DNA from: Phocoena phocoena
Lineage: Eukaryota > Chordata > Mammalia > Artiodactyla > Phocoenidae
Assembly (NCBI RefSeq): GCF_963924675.1
Contig: NC_089236.1
Location: forward strand, 64,813,306-64,877,305
Reading direction: 5' to 3'
Length of the DNA stretch: 64,000 bases
In this document: one piece after another, positions 1 through 12,644 of the stretch
Layout of the letters: each line of letters starts with the position of its first letter
How positions within the stretch are numbered: the stretch's first letter is position 1
Made by a program: the position numbers and the translations under genes
Notes under the pieces: generated by a model
Told to the model about the DNA's origin: nothing
Databases searched by the model: none
The model's input: the letters and a program-made list of their open reading frames with translations, nothing else

Positions 1-1440
1 CTACCTTAAAGACAATATTATGGAAAAGTAACTGGCTTTTACTATTCTGGAAAAAGCGATTCCCTATCACAGCATAAACACCCACAGGTGTGATCTGATG
101 AATGGATTCAAGTTTGATATTTGAACTTTATAAAATGCTCTAAGACAGCTTTCAGGGGGAGAAAATATTTCCCACCAAAGTTATAAAATACATTTTTTTC
201 CCGGACAGACATGGATAAATATTGTAGAGTAGGAAAAAATGTTTAATCCATACAGACTTTTTTTCCACCTTTAAATTAATGGTTCCTTATTGGAGTAATC
301 CCCACACAAGTTGAGTTTTAAAGAAAACACAAGAAGTCACATTTTTTGACCTTTAAAATTTTTTTTAGACTTCGATCATTTCTTGCTTGTTTACAAAATC
401 AAATGGCTAGTATGAACTTCAACAAGCCAAAAGGGAAAATAGAGTCTCCCAAAACTTCGAAAACAATTTTTCCCCAGAAATGGATAAAAATTGTATAGCA
501 GGAAAAAATGTAGTTTAATATGTAAATGTTATTGCCCAGTATCAGAATAATGTTACCTAGAGACACAGTCACCATTTGAGTTTTAAATGAGACACTGAAA
601 TGAATGTTGGGAATTCCAACAGAAACATACAAAAGAAGATACAAAAATATCTCTAGATGTCTATATGTAAGTCTAACATTTATTTAAAGCTCATAACCAA
701 TTATTGAGGCTGGGTAGAGTATAAGACTTGCTGTTCTTGCTTACAAAATTTCCCTACTGTTAAGGATTATTTTCCTTCAAGTATTAACTGTACTTCTTTT
801 TAGCAAAATCATGTTTTCCCATTTAAGGAGCACACAAACATTTAAAATGTAATGGCAGCCTATCCCAATTAATGAATTAAAAATGCACCTCTTCAGATTC
901 ATCGTAGAATTTTACGTTCATTTTCCTCTTAAATGTTGAAAGCATATATGATGTACTTTATTAAAAGTACAAAATGTACTTTATTAAATGGTGCAGCATC
1001 TGCAGTGAGTCCTTCAGGGTGGAAAATATTCAGCTATGAGACACTCCCCTCATTCATTAAAACCATCCACCAGGATGGAGACTCAGCTGCCAGATGACTG
1101 ACTGCCTTTAGGGGGTACATATGTGATTTCCTCAGAAAATGCTAAATAGTGTACCTTGTCAAAAAGTCCCTCATTCCCCTTTTAATGTGTTTATTCCTTC
1201 ACATATTTCATTATATTTTTCCCTTTGCCTACATCCATCCTTGCTTTACTTTCACTCATATAATCTAAAACTGTAGTATACTTTTCATGAAAATATAAGG
1301 AATACAACAAGCGTAAACAGCAAAAGGATGGCCGAGGAGGTTTTCTATTATCCAAGGAAAAGTCTTTGTTAATTTACTGTAATTAAAAAAAAAAATACAA
1401 CCAAGCATTTCAGACTGTCTTGACCTCTAAAAGTAAAGCA
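1..1440. other. AT-rich non-coding stretch
   Basis: No gene or named repeat is recognised here. It contains the diverged local duplication at 150-590 and a short direct repeat (ATGTACTTTATTAAA at 951-965 and 974-988, period 23). Stop codons are frequent in all frames and no splice-bounded open frame stands out. Confidence 0.6.
150..590. repeat. Diverged local tandem duplication, period about 270 bp
   Basis: Two blocks, about 150-335 and 425-590, share an ordered series of similar words. These are an ATGGATAAA-ATTGTA core followed by AGGAAAAAATG (near 211 and 480), then TTTAAT, then TTGAGTTTTAAA (near 311 and 577). The order and spacing suggest an old duplication rather than chance. Several indels separate the copies. 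Confidence 0.45.
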
Positions 1441-1524
1441 ATTAAATGAGCATTTGGAGATTAGTAACTGTCTTATTGCATTATATGGTTCTGTTTCTTA
1501 ATAATGACCTGAATTTGAGTTCAG

Positions 1525-1720
1525 AATGCGCATTTATTCATTCAACCTTCGTTATACGTATCGATCATTGTACTGACACCACAATGACGTTGACACAATG
1601 TAGAAGACAGCACAGTCCCTGCCCTTATGGGCTTATGGTGGGAAAAACAGACATTAAACAAATAATTATAAATGTAATCATGTTACAAAAAGGAAAATGG
1701 CATGTGTTAGGAAAGCATGT
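1525..1720 (+). repeat. Old interspersed repeat, L2-like
   Basis: The run 'TTTATTCATTCAACCTT ... CAGTCCCTGCCCTTATGGGCTTA ... ACAGACATTAAACAAATAATTATAA' follows a widespread mammalian repeat (count of days, 'accumulated cargo' region of old LINEs). I recognise the pattern but am unsure of the exact family name. Confidence 0.4.
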
Positions 1721-2689
1721 GAAAATCAAGAGTCCACACTTGCCTTGGTGATCTTTCCTTGACGCCTACATGGATGAAAGTGGGTGTGAAGCCTATTTTG
1801 GTCTAAAGCATGAGATGGAGTCTAGTCCTGTACTTAAACAAATGAATCAGCAGACTAACCAGTTTGACTTAAGAGGTGCCCAAACCAGCAAGATATCCAG
1901 ATCAATTTCCAAACCTCATGAATGCTTTTTCCAAATCTCCCGACTGTCTTTGTCTCTGTTGTGAAGGCAGTAAAATCTGTTGTTTAAATGTTATCTGAGA
2001 GACATTTTCCTCAGCTAAAAATCCATGGAATTGAATAGATTGTGGAAAAAATGTGGCCAACTTTTATGTAAGAGAGACTGGGATTACGCAGGACAGCAGT
2101 GAGTGTGTGTGTGTATTTTGTTGTCATTTTTATCTCTAATACCTATCTTCTGCTTTGTCATCACCTTTGTTTGCCAGGTGCAAAAATGTATGTAACCATA
2201 GTCTTCCATTAGCTCCTCTTTTGGGGGGAAGTATAGTTTGAGGATCCTGCTGCCTAGTCTGTAGTAAGAAGCATGCAGGTTTGGGGGAAGTTCCTGCTGT
2301 ATAACAATTTGTCTGTTACACCATCTCATCAGTTTAGATCAAGTTTCCATTGCAGTGGTCTAGGGGAGTTTGTGGCAACAGATTCTGAAGGCATCAGCTT
2401 CCAGATCCTTTGAGACTTCAAGCATTGCTGTTGTATTCATTATGCTGTATGGAAGTAAGTCTCTTGTGCCATGTTTCTTTACCCCTTTGGGAAATGTATG
2501 CTCCCCTCAACCTCCCTGATATAATTTATATGCTTTGATGACTTCTGGGCAGCCAGTCAAATTCATTCCTTCACTGTCAGTCAGTCAGCCATTTAATCAT
2601 TCTTTCTTCCATTTACCCATAATTTTGAACACTAAATATTCATTGTGTTTAATGCTGTGCAAAAAAATACTTCATAGGATCCCTAACAT
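1721..2689. other. Unique-looking sequence
   Basis: No gene or clear repeat is seen. A very short TG run lies near 2101-2116. The open frames here (64 and 81 codons) have no recognisable motif. Confidence 0.5.
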
Positions 2690-3040
2690 AGAGCTTTCCA
2701 ACTTGTAGGGCAAGCTCCTAGACATGTTTGACAAGAAAGTTAAGTAACGAGTATATGCTAATTATATAGGGCAGTACAAGAATGACTCAGATTTAGTGGT
2801 CAAGATCACTGTGACTTGGAGTGATCAGAAGCAAAAGTTAAACTTGAGTGAAACAATCTGATTCTTGAAGGATGGGTGAAAGTTACATGGAGAAGAAAGA
2901 GAGGGAATTCCATGGAGGGAGAAAAATTTGCAGGAAATCTTGAGTTGGGCATATCCAGGAAGCAGAAATATAAACAAATATGGTATGTATTACCTGGAAT
3001 GTGTTAGATGCTTAATGAAAGAATGAATAAATGCATGCGC
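2690..3040 (+). repeat. Possible old interspersed repeat
   Basis: Phrases such as GAAGGATGGGTGAAAG, GAAAGAGAGGGAATTCCA and a closing TTAATGAAAGAATGAATAAATG resemble an old LINE-like repeat with a GAATGAATAAAT end. The match is weak and the edges are unclear. Confidence 0.3.
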
Positions 3041-4529
3041 GTAAACAGGAACTGGAAGAAAGTGTAGAAGGGGGGATGGTTGGCAGTAAAATTTTAACTG
3101 AGAAGACTTCATAAACAACATGATTGATGGAGAGCTATAAGATAATAAAAAGGCCTGAAGAGGTCATTTCACATACAATCCAAAACAACCAGTTTTCATC
3201 TGCCATCAGTTTTATTTGTGTCTGTCAAGGTCTTGGAGGAAATGGAAATTCAAATTATTTATCTAGTGAATATAAATATTAGGACAACATGTGTTAATTA
3301 AGGAATGTTTATCAGGCAACAGCGCTTCAAAAATATGTTTCTGATTATATGGAAGTTACAGGTTAATCAAGTAGTTTGGAAAATAATAAATTAGGTAATT
3401 TTACAGGGTAAATAGTATTGTCAGCCCCTCACAGTTGCACTAATGCATCAGTTTTACTTCTGAAAATAATTTGTGTAGTCATACAGATTTCTTCACCTTC
3501 AACCTTCAACTATGAATCTGAGATTGCTGATGAAATTTGTGTCCTAAGGCTCCCTTCATCTTCCTGAACTATCTGTATGATTTAAGTACTTGCTTATTTT
3601 TTTAAAGTGATTTAAGCATCTTTAGCACTCAATTAAAAATCATTATTCTATTAACTCTCAGACCTAAAAAAATTCATGGCGTCATGAATCATAATTAAGG
3701 CTTCTAGTTTGGGGCACATAAAAAGGCAAACGTTCAGTTGGCCTCTTTCATATCTATTTTAGATGCTCTAGTGATTCATTTTTCATCTTTCTCACAATTT
3801 GACTCAAATTTCTGGGCTCTTTTTCTTTCTATTGTTGATTCTCTAGGGATGTGAAATGTTTTAGTGATAAAACAAAAATGACTTGGAAACACATGAAAAC
3901 GTGGACTGTATTTTTGAATGAAAACATGCTGTACCCCCTGCTACCACTTTACAGCTCTTCTGTAAAGAAATGACCAGATGTTTAAAAATAGAAAGTTGGC
4001 AAATCTTTTACTCTTCCCTAACCTTTACATTTTTCTGCTGCTATTTGATCTGAGTCAGAGCGCTGTGATCATAACTTATGTATTCAGCAGTATTATGCTG
4101 ATTTTCCTCACAAAGCTTTTGTTTACAGAAAGCTTCTGTATGGTTTTTGGTAAAACTTGGATACTGTATAAAAAGGAACACAAAAGAGGTATCAGCATGC
4201 AAAAATATTAAGGGCAAATAAAGATGGTGTGGGAAAAAGAAAAATGTGTTTTTAAATCCATTGTAAGCTGGATTGTAATGAGCAAAGTATCAGAGAGGAA
4301 TCCCTGCTGGGGAATTGTGAACATTATTTTAAGAGGAAGAAATCCCATATGGTACAACTGGTTTTTTGTTAGATTGGACCCTGTTCTTGGTCATAGGTAC
4401 TGCAAAAAGCTCATCCTGGTCTTTTTTTCTAAAACTCCTATCCCAAATATTCATTTGACCAAAGGAAAAGAAAGATGTCTTTCTTGAGATAAAGGTCTAA
4501 GCGGATTTTATTTTTTTAATTTTTAAAAT
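3041..4529. other. AT-rich sequence without recognised genes
   Basis: Two consecutive plus-strand open frames (3978-4211 and 4224-4487; 77 and 87 codons) lie here. Their translations show no family motif, and their length is ordinary for AT-rich random sequence. Confidence 0.5.
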
Positions 4530-4642
4530 TGATCAAAAAGACTTAGTGCCACTGAACTGTACAGTTAAATATGGTTAAAATAGTATGTTTTATATTATGT
4601 GACTTCTACCACAATTAAAAAAAACAATTAAAAAAAAAAAAG
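4530..4642 (+). mobile_element. L1 3' end fragment
   Basis: The string 'GCCACTGAACTGTACAG', followed by a GGTTAAAATAGTATG-like stretch and 'CCACAATTAAAAA', is the typical 3' terminus of older mammalian L1 (L1M class). It ends in an A-rich tail at about 4617-4641. Only the last ~110 bp is present, so the copy is heavily 5' truncated. Confidence 0.7.
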
Positions 4643-5417
4643 ACTGGCCAACAGTGTCTTAGACTTTCTGGCTAAGGATCCCAACATTGATTTCTCTACT
4701 TAGAAGTCCATCCTCCAAATCACCTGAAATATGTACTCTATCACCGGAAAACTAGTGCTAGGATCATTTGTTTCAAAATATGGTAAGCAAAATAAAACAA
4801 AAAAGAAACCACATATGTCTAACTATTTCTTCCTCTGGGCATAAGTATTATACTTCTTATAGCCACAACTCACTGCTTTTTCCCTGAAGTGAAATTTTCT
4901 TTTTCTCAAAATTCAAAAGATCATTTTCACTTTAGGGGTGGAAATTAGAAGAAAAACCCTGAGAATAAGCTTTTCAAATATATGTATCTTTCAGTCATTT
5001 TTCACACTTTTGTTCTCAGGCCAATTGCTTAAAATTTTTTAATTATCTGGGTAAAAATTTGGTAGAGTAGAAGACCTCTTACTATTTAAGAACAAGATAT
5101 AACCCTTTGATTTGTCCTTTTCAATGGCCCAGATAACTGTCCTTTTCCTTCTCTTCCTACACTAACCCCATAGTTTTGACCCATATTGTTTGGCATATCA
5201 ACTGTTGCTTTTACCTGCTTTTCATTACAAGTAATTTTTCTCCTTTAGCTTTTCTAAACCATTCCTGCATCCTATCCTCAGGCTGCTCTGGAACGTCCAA
5301 AGGTCTCCATTCAATTGCTTGCAGCAATGCCAACTGCAAATTCCAGTTTACTCTTGTTAACGCTCCAGCATTCTGAAATGTGGTTGTCTTCCATGTCTCC
5401 TTCCATGTCTTTGCTTC
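4643..5417. other. No gene seen
   Basis: This is unique-looking AT-rich sequence up to the CHR target site. The overlapping frames that begin at 5176 and 5315 only become long by running into the CHR element. Confidence 0.55.
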
Positions 5418-5425
5418 GGCTGTTT

Positions 5426-5633
5426 ATTTTTTATTTATTTGCGGTACGCGGGCCTCTCGCTGTTGTGGCCTCTCCCGTTGCGGAGCACAGGCTCCGGACG
5501 CGCAGGCACAGCGGCCACGGCTCACTGGCCCAGCCGCTCCGAGGCATGTGGGATCTTCCCGGACCGGGGCACGAACCCGCGTCCCCTGCATCGGCACGTG
5601 GACTCTCAACCACTGCGCCACCAGGGAAGCCGG
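5426..5633 (-). mobile_element. CHR-type SINE, antisense
   Basis: tRNA-derived SINE. On the minus strand the 5' head is at 5633 and the tail is the T/TTTA-rich run at 5426-5440. Target-site duplication GGCTGTTT lies at 5418-5425 and 5634-5641. Copy-specific changes include GGCACAGCGG in the body and CACGTGGAC where most copies have CAGGCGGAC. Confidence 0.95.
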
Positions 5634-5664
5634 GGCTGTTTGTTGTAACATAAACTTTAGGAGC

Positions 5665-5875
5665 CAGAATTTTCTGTGTTTGAATTTCCATTCCTCTATT
5701 TGGAAAATGACTTCTCTGAGCCTCTGCTGCCTATCTGTAAAAATTGGAGAAAATATTAATACAAACCTTAATAATTTGTGGTGGGGATTCATTGAGATAA
5801 TGCATATATAGTCCTTAGATTAGTGCTTGGGACATAATGAGTTTTCTACAAGTAGTAGCTGCTGCGTGCCCTCCA
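5665..5875 (+). mobile_element. MIR SINE fragment
   Basis: MIR-like order is visible: a TCTGAGCCTCTGCTGCCTATC segment, TGTAAAAATTGGAGAA, GGATTCATTGAGATAATGCAT, then TTAGTGCTTGGGACATAAT. This is the core plus 3' part of a mammal-wide MIR. Confidence 0.7.
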
Positions 5876-6824
5876 GTCTACCTGCCACCACCAATCATTT
5901 TTAGAAATCCTACTCATCGTCCAAACCAAGTTTATTTCCCACATTCTCCATGAGCCTTTATGTGATCAGTTATTAGAACCACTCGTATGGCTTGTCCATT
6001 TTCTTTTCCTGTGTGTAGTGTCATCCCCCCAAGTAAATCACAAGGAAGAACACATCCTGTCTTTTAACACTATGTTTTGCACATTTTGTGTTGATTAATA
6101 GTTAGAAGTGATACTTGTCATAACAGTTTATCAGCGTTGTCCAAGCAGAGAATATGGATGGCAGCAGGCTAACCAAACAGCTGTTACAGGATGAGTTTAA
6201 GTGCAGTGAACAGAGGAGGTTTATACAAACCACCTCAGAAAATGGACCAGAGCCCTGGAATGCTGGGAAATCACGTCTGACAGATTACAGTGGATGCAGT
6301 AAGCAGAAAAAGGGGCGGCTCATTTTAAGCAAAGATTTCGAGTAGATTATGAGGTTAAAGAGAACTGCAGATAGAAACAAACCTTGCAAGTAGTAACTGC
6401 AGCTGCAAAGAAAAAGGGACATCTTCGTGAGAACTTATTGTGGTAAGGAATGCTGGTCATAAAACAGTCTTCAGCCCCATCTATACAGCAAAGAGCTATC
6501 GCATTAGTGATGTGATCATCCCCAAAGGTTAGAAGACAGTGCACAATGGTAGCCTATTATGATCTGTCAGAAGGAGAGAAAATAACGTTTTATTTTTGGA
6601 ATGGTCTAGTAAAAATTTTATACTCTTTGGAATGGTAATACATTTTTTTAATTTAAAAAGTTTAATGTCATTATCTTTACTTTTAAATTTGTGTTAATTT
6701 TTCCAAGAATTCATATTTTTTTGTCTCTCTAGATAATGAGGGAAAACTTTTTGGGGGTATCTTTCCCTCTTTCCAATTGTAGGATGTATAGGAGTGATTA
6801 TTTATTTAGAAACCACTTGGTTTA
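5876..6824. other. Unassigned sequence
   Basis: A 63-codon frame (6154-6345) and a following stretch to about 6560 have higher GC than their surroundings and could be decayed coding sequence. No parent gene is recognised and the frame does not continue. Confidence 0.4.
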
Positions 6825-7045
6825 GTAGAAACAACCTTTGTGCTGAGATCCACAGGGAACTGGATTCAAATCAGAGTTTTGCCTCTTATTGTATATTCTT
6901 GGATAAGTAGTTTAACCTTAATAAACCTCTCCATTAAACCTTATAGGGCTATTTCAATGATTATTCATGCCATATAAAAAAAAATGCCGTAAGAGTACCT
7001 AACCCATATCAGGTACTTGAGAAAAGTAGCTATTATTATAATCTG
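6825..7045 (+). mobile_element. MIR SINE
   Basis: The segment runs in MIR order: GGATTCAAATCAGAGTTTTG, TCTTGGATAAGTAGTTTAACC, a CCTCTCCATTAAA region, then TACCTAACCC and TCAGGTACTTGAGAAA with TAGCTATTATTAT at the end. A short A run sits near 6978-6986. Confidence 0.75.
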
Positions 7046-7701
7046 AGGTAATACGAGATTCATTAATTTTCCAGCCAGTCATACTGGTAAAAAGACTAGA
7101 ACAAATTATAATTAATTCACTGTAATTATTTCAGGAACCACAGTTTTCTAAACAAGGATGTCAGGTTTTAGGGTCAAATGCAGTATTTGTTAAACTCACA
7201 TCTGATTCTGAGAAATATTTATTTGATTGGATCAAGTAAGAAGATAGAAGCTAAATTAAAGAATAAGCATGTTTTGGAGTTTGGTTTCACCACACAAAAG
7301 TATGGACAGAGACAAATAGCTGCTTTCTCTCTTCAGCATTAGGCGACAATAATCCAATATGAGGGATAAGTACCTAGACAAAGAGAACAATAACAAGTGA
7401 AAAATCAAAATGAAGGACCAAGAAGGTCCATGGAGGACCTCACCCACAGATGGTGATTTTGTAAGGGGTGGTTTATTCTTCTGAGAAGATATCAGAAAAT
7501 TAGGAATCAATAAATATTAGAACACTCACTTTTTGTTTGTTGATATTACTTCAGAGACTGTTACTATTAGAAATCTTTGGTTGCAAGCAACAGAAACCAG
7601 TTTGTCAGTGTTAACAGGCAAAAGGGGAATTTATTGTAAGGATCCAGGGGTGTTCCATTACCCCAGGGCAAGAATGCAGCCTGGCTCCTGAGACAAAGAG
7701 C
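7046..7701. other. Unassigned, with part of an old repeat at the right
   Basis: From about 7575 the words GGTTGCAAGCAACAGAAACC and GGGGAATTTATTGTAAGG resemble an old interspersed repeat that continues past the pyrimidine tract (CTCAATTACTCAGTCCACC near 7868). I cannot name the family. No gene is seen. Confidence 0.4.
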
Positions 7702-7790
7702 TTCTCTCTCTCCCTCCCTCCCTCCCTCCCTCCCTCCCTCCCTCTCTCCCTCTCTCCCTCTCTCTCCCTGCCCCCCTCCCCCCTCCCCCA
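7702..7790. repeat. Polypyrimidine tract, (TCCC)n and (TC)n
   Basis: About 89 bases are almost purely C and T on the plus strand, first CT, then repeated CCCT units, then C-rich. Mirror-symmetric stretches of this sort can form triplex DNA. It creates an artefactual Arg/Glu/Gly-rich frame on the minus strand. Confidence 0.95.
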
Positions 7791-10109
7791 GTCATCCACT
7801 CCCCACCTTCCTTCTCTCTGTGGATCATCACCATCCTGTCATTCTTGGTTTGGGCAGATCATCTTTCTCAATTACTCAGTCCACCTATTGGAAAATGCCA
7901 TAGTGCTAGATTTCATATCTTCTATCTTTAAGAGACCAGCTTTTACTACTGTTGGACACATACAGTTACAATTCCAAACTTGCAGAGAAGGAACTCCAAT
8001 TTGCCAAAATTTTCACTGCATACACTGAACAACTTACTGTATTTAAGAATCAAATGATATTGATGGAACAAATGCTGATGACACTGTCTTGCAGAGAGCT
8101 GTTCATTTACAAATTTGCTATTCAGTGGTCTAAATCCAACACTTATGAAGATCCCACCAAGACTATCACTGTATGTGACACAAAACTTTCCATGGATAAT
8201 ATCCTTTTTCAGTAAAAATTATCGTCATTACCAGATACTTATTTAAGGCAATTGAGTCACCATATTGATGTTTTCTTCATATAGAAAAGCTTTCAGATTA
8301 AATTTACAGGTAAGACATAGAAAGTACAGAGGGAGAGGGTGTGTGTTTGGATGGCTTTTACATCTCCAGCACCACCTCTCATTCCACTTTAAGTATCTTT
8401 GTTCTCCCATGTGACACTCCAGACTTAAGAACCATATGCCAACACGGTGGCGAATAAAACTCTGAGAGTGAAAAAATGAAGGATTCGCTGGTAGATTTTA
8501 AAAAATCAAAGAGCTGATTCTAGTACGGCTTCTTTTTCTGACTAAGAAATATGTGTAGACTTTCCAGTCTCTTTTTAGTTTACTAGTCAATTTGTTTTTA
8601 GTGATTGTCAAAAATCCATATTCAAAGATATTTATTCAGTATACATGTACATATAAGAGCAAGAGTTAATTTTCCAATTTTTGTCACAGTGATTTGGTGA
8701 GAGTACAGGGAGGAGAAATTAAATAAGAATTAGACAATTCCTTTTTAAGAGAAAATAAAAATCTGTAAATTCCTTGAAGGAAATTTAGGGTTTGAAATGA
8801 TAGATAAGGTCTACCACCCTTCAATTCGTAAGAAGAAATGCCTCCAAAGGAATGTGCTCAGAGACATGCTATAATCCTTTATTTTATTTAAATTTCCTTA
8901 ATAATAATATTTAGCAACCCAAAAGTCTCTCATTGTTCTAACACTTCACTGACCTAGCAATCTTGTTGGCATAATACGGTGCAAAAGTAGAATTTTCTTC
9001 TCCATTTTTGATGGGCTATATTGTGTTATTCAGGTTTTTGTCTAATTCTAGTTCTCCACCTAACTTTAAAAGCACTTGATCTGTACTCCTTAATCACTGG
9101 TTGTTAGAAAAGTATAGTTTTTTGAATAGTTGATTTTCATTTCTCTCTACAGAAACACCTATGGTTGGAATTTTCCTCTATCAAATAACACTTGGATATC
9201 ACTGCAGTCTTTATCTTTATTAAGATTTATAGATGAAGACATAGACAAAGATTAATAACTCGTTCAAGGTCATTCGGGAAGGGAGAGGAGGATCAGACTT
9301 AATCTAGACCTTTGAGGTTGTAACTCTATTTAGTAACTACATCAGACTTAATAGATTTACTTGCCTATAGATAAATAATCAATATCAGAATTAAGAAATA
9401 ATTTGCAGCTCTATCTGAGTGTATGACAGCAATTCCTTCTCAAATGTAAGTTTACAAGAATAACTGTCTTAGAGAAGAAACAAAAATATATGAAAACCTT
9501 GGGTGAGAGGCTGAGATTGGTTGTAGAGAGTGAAAATATAAGGCAAAAAAATCTTATGACCCGAGCAGATTTTCTCCATAAAGATTTGCCATTTTAAAAG
9601 TTTTATCACAGCAGTTTGAAGCCACAAAGATTTCTGCCTAAAGGTGAAGGAAGATTAACCAACTATGACCAACAGTTCAGCCAATAACTCAGATTAAAAC
9701 ACAAAGGAATAAATTGCAGGCTTCATAAATACTTTCGGTATGTCAAGGTCAGATAAGGACCAGAGTCTGAATAGAAATGCTTTTGGAAGCCTGAATAGTT
9801 ATGATACTATGTGATTAAAGCACAAATGAGGTCATGTACTGTATTTGGGAAGTGACAGATCATGTTCTGATTAAACTGCAGAGTCCCTGGGTAATTCAGT
9901 GAATACATCTACAGCCAATGTGAAATGGAGGCTGAAAAGCAACTGTAGCCCCATGGGTTTCCCTTTGTGTTTGCAGCATTTACACTTGTTTGTGTTTGCA
10001 GTAATAAAATAATGGTGCTGACAATGAGGGTGATCTTAGCTCTTTCCCTCTAATGCTTTCGTTTTCTTCTTAGAACTTACCGCTACCTGACCCATGTATC
10101 TATATATTA
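7791..10109. other. Long stretch with no recognised gene
   Basis: It is AT-rich. A weak antisense MIR-like core may lie at about 9190-9300 (TTATAGATGAAGACATAGAC followed by CAAGGTCATTCGGG). The 87-codon frame at 7952-8215 shows no recognisable domain. Confidence 0.5.
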
Positions 10110-10230
10110 ACTGTCTTTCCCAATAGAATAAAAGTCATACAAAGGCATGCACTTGAGTATTTTGTTCACCATTATGTTTTCAGAGCCTAGGGCTGAGCCT
10201 GACGTGATAAATTTCTGCTGAACGAATGAG
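10110..10230 (+). mobile_element. L2 LINE 3' end
   Basis: The order AATAGAATAAAAGTCATAC, TTTTGTTCACCATTATG, CAGAGCCTAGGGCTGAGCCTG, then TTTCTGCTGAACGAATGAGTG is the familiar L2 3' terminus. It is truncated to about 120 bp. Confidence 0.65.
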
Positions 10231-12324
10231 TGAAACTTGTGCTTTTTTTGGAGGAATATAAGTGTGTTATCCACTTAAAGTCTGGTAGGAGTCCTCTGGA
10301 AAGAAAATGCTAAAATAATTTTAAAAACACATGGTATTCAAAGCAAAACATAAATATAATATTGACCTTATTCTGGAAGACTTGAGAATTGAGCAAGTAT
10401 GAATATTACATCACTTTCATAGAACACTGTGGGCTTGATAAGTGAAGAAAAGTAAGAAACATAACGAAAAGCAAAAATGAAAGAGCAGAAAATAGCACTG
10501 TAGTTATTAGTTTCACTGAAAAAAGAAATGGTGACTATTAAAAAAAGAGAAGCCTCAATGGAAATTACTCTTGAGAAAACTGAGTAACAAATGGGACTTT
10601 CCAGCCGAGCCAGTTCTCACAATAAAGTCCACTGTTATCATTCTGTCTGATCAAGTCCTGTTTGAAAGGTCTGACCCCTCTTAAGGGGGCTTTAGATATC
10701 AGTGTCACGCTCTTTGATTTGACCCATGATAGAGAGCTCAGGTATATTGAATGGAAGTGAAGGAGTTTTAGGAAAAAATTCTTGCAGTCAAACATCTTAA
10801 CCTTTGGTTTAGAAGCAGTTTTACACACAAAGTGACTTTCAATCTGCCTCTCTGAGGCTTCCCAGTTTCCATTTCCAGAAGGTTATTGTGTATGATTTCT
10901 CCTCTGTCTCTGTCTGTCTCTCATCTCCAGTTCTATCATTCAACAGTGTAGTTTCTCCTACACCCTTTGCCTCTACCAGGATGAGGGTATAGCAGCTTTC
11001 ACTGAAATTTCTGTATGTCAGTTTTTTGAGTAATACAGGGACAGAATCAACAATAAAACTGGAAGAAAATTTTATAGCTGGTGTGTGTGTTTGGAGTTTT
11101 GTAGGGGTGGAGGAAGGGGAGAGGGAGAGATTGGTGGATAGATCTAATGGAGTATTCATCTCACCTCTGGAGGAATCACTTGGGATATTTTTATCACTGA
11201 CTTGTTACTTCCAACTCTGAAGCTAGGTTGGTCTCATTGGTTCATTCAATGTGGTCTCCTTGGTTCTTCCCAAACAGCCAAGCCGATGGAAGAGAAAAAT
11301 ACCCCAAGGTCCTAAAATATGCATGAAGTGTCAGGAGAAGGAGAGGTTCAGCCTCCCAAAGGTCTTGCCTCCCTTCCTTAATCCAGTCAAGCATTAAACA
11401 GGTCACTTAGCCTGACAGAACCAGTAAATTTTATGAATTATTCAGAAATACTTTTTATTTGTTTTCAGGTAAGATAAGCTCTGTTTCACAGAGGGCATGC
11501 AGGACCCAAGGGCTCCCTACTGTACTATATATCAGAGTTCTCATAACCAAAAACAGTACATATATACATTTCCTGTTCCTGCAGTTCAACACTGTGCTGT
11601 ATCCTCAAACGCTGCAGATACACAGATGTGGCCTTCCTTGAAAGCAGAAAGCAATATTGTCTCTAAGAGGTGATTTAATGGAGAGTGTGAAGGTGCTAAT
11701 TTCCAACTCAAATATTTTTTTCACTTTTAATGAAAGGTCTAAGGACGGGGTAGATGGGAAGTCTTAACTTCTATGTAAACAGGGGCAAATAGAGTTCAGA
11801 GGTGTTCACGGGTCAGGTCCACATAGGTCCTTTGTATAGCCAACCCTTAAGAAAATCCAGAATAGTCAGAAAAGGGATCTGATGAGATTTCCTTACTAGA
11901 GAATCTAATTGGCAACCGCAGGCCTCATGTATGTGTCAGTCAGGCCTAACAAGGACCCAGGCTGTGAGGCCACACCTTCAGAAAATAGAAACAGGGACCA
12001 AGGAAAGAGATTGAAAGAAATATGTATTTATATATTTCCAGGTGTATATATATATAATATATATTGAATACAGTTGATCCTTATTATTCACAGATTCTGT
12101 GCTTGGAAATTTGCCTAGTCACTAAAATTTATTTGAACCCCTAAATTCATACTCACTGTACTTTTGCAGTAATTCAGAGACATGTGCAGAGCAGTGAAAA
12201 ATTTGAGTTACCCATGTCCCCCACTGAGGTTGAACTAGGAAGTGCCCTTCCTTGTCGTTCCAGCTCCACACAGAGACAACCAGAGGATAGAGACCATATA
12301 GAGACCACTGCAGTTTAGTGAAAG
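10231..12324. other. No gene recognised
   Basis: Mixed unique-looking sequence. A small AT-alternating patch (TATATATATATAATATATAT) lies near 12046-12065. Two overlapping frames around 10839-11220, on opposite strands, have no motif. Confidence 0.5.
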
Positions 12325-12500
12325 AAGCTCCCACTCTGGGGAGTTGAATGGGGTTTGAATCCCAACTCTGGCACCTGTTAGTGGGGCAGCCTCCAACGAG
12401 TCACTTAACACTAAGAAACCTCGTTTTCTCTTTTGTAAAATGAAGAAGGTAGAACCTTCTTATTATTAGGTTATTTTTAGGATTTAAGATTACAATCTAC
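12325..12500 (+). mobile_element. MIR SINE
   Basis: Visible in order: GGTTTGAATCCCAACTCTGG, AGTCACTTAACACTAAG, CCTCGTTTTCTCTTTTGTAA and AATGAAGAAGG. This is the typical MIR 5' half and core in the plus orientation. A TG microsatellite follows directly. Confidence 0.8.
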
Positions 12501-12506
12501 GTTAGT

Positions 12507-12567
12507 TGTGTGTGTATGTGTGTGTATGTCTGTGTGTGTGTATGTGTGTGTGTGTGTGTGTGTGTGT
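12507..12567. repeat. (TG)n microsatellite
   Basis: TG dinucleotides with TATG and TCTG interruptions end in an uninterrupted (TG) run. It is likely polymorphic. Confidence 0.95.
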
Positions 12568-12644
12568 AACACCAAATTTAGGGTGGACCCACCCTAAATC
12601 CAGGATGATCGCATCCCAAGATCCGTAATTTAATTATATCTGCA

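Noticed and set aside
6154..6560. Possible processed pseudogene or lost exon
   Set aside because: Higher GC and a 63-codon frame, but no parent gene is recognised, there is no A tail or target duplication, and the frame ends early.
7611..7799. Arg/Glu/Gly-rich minus-strand frame
   Set aside because: Direct translation of the purine strand of the (TCCC)n tract.
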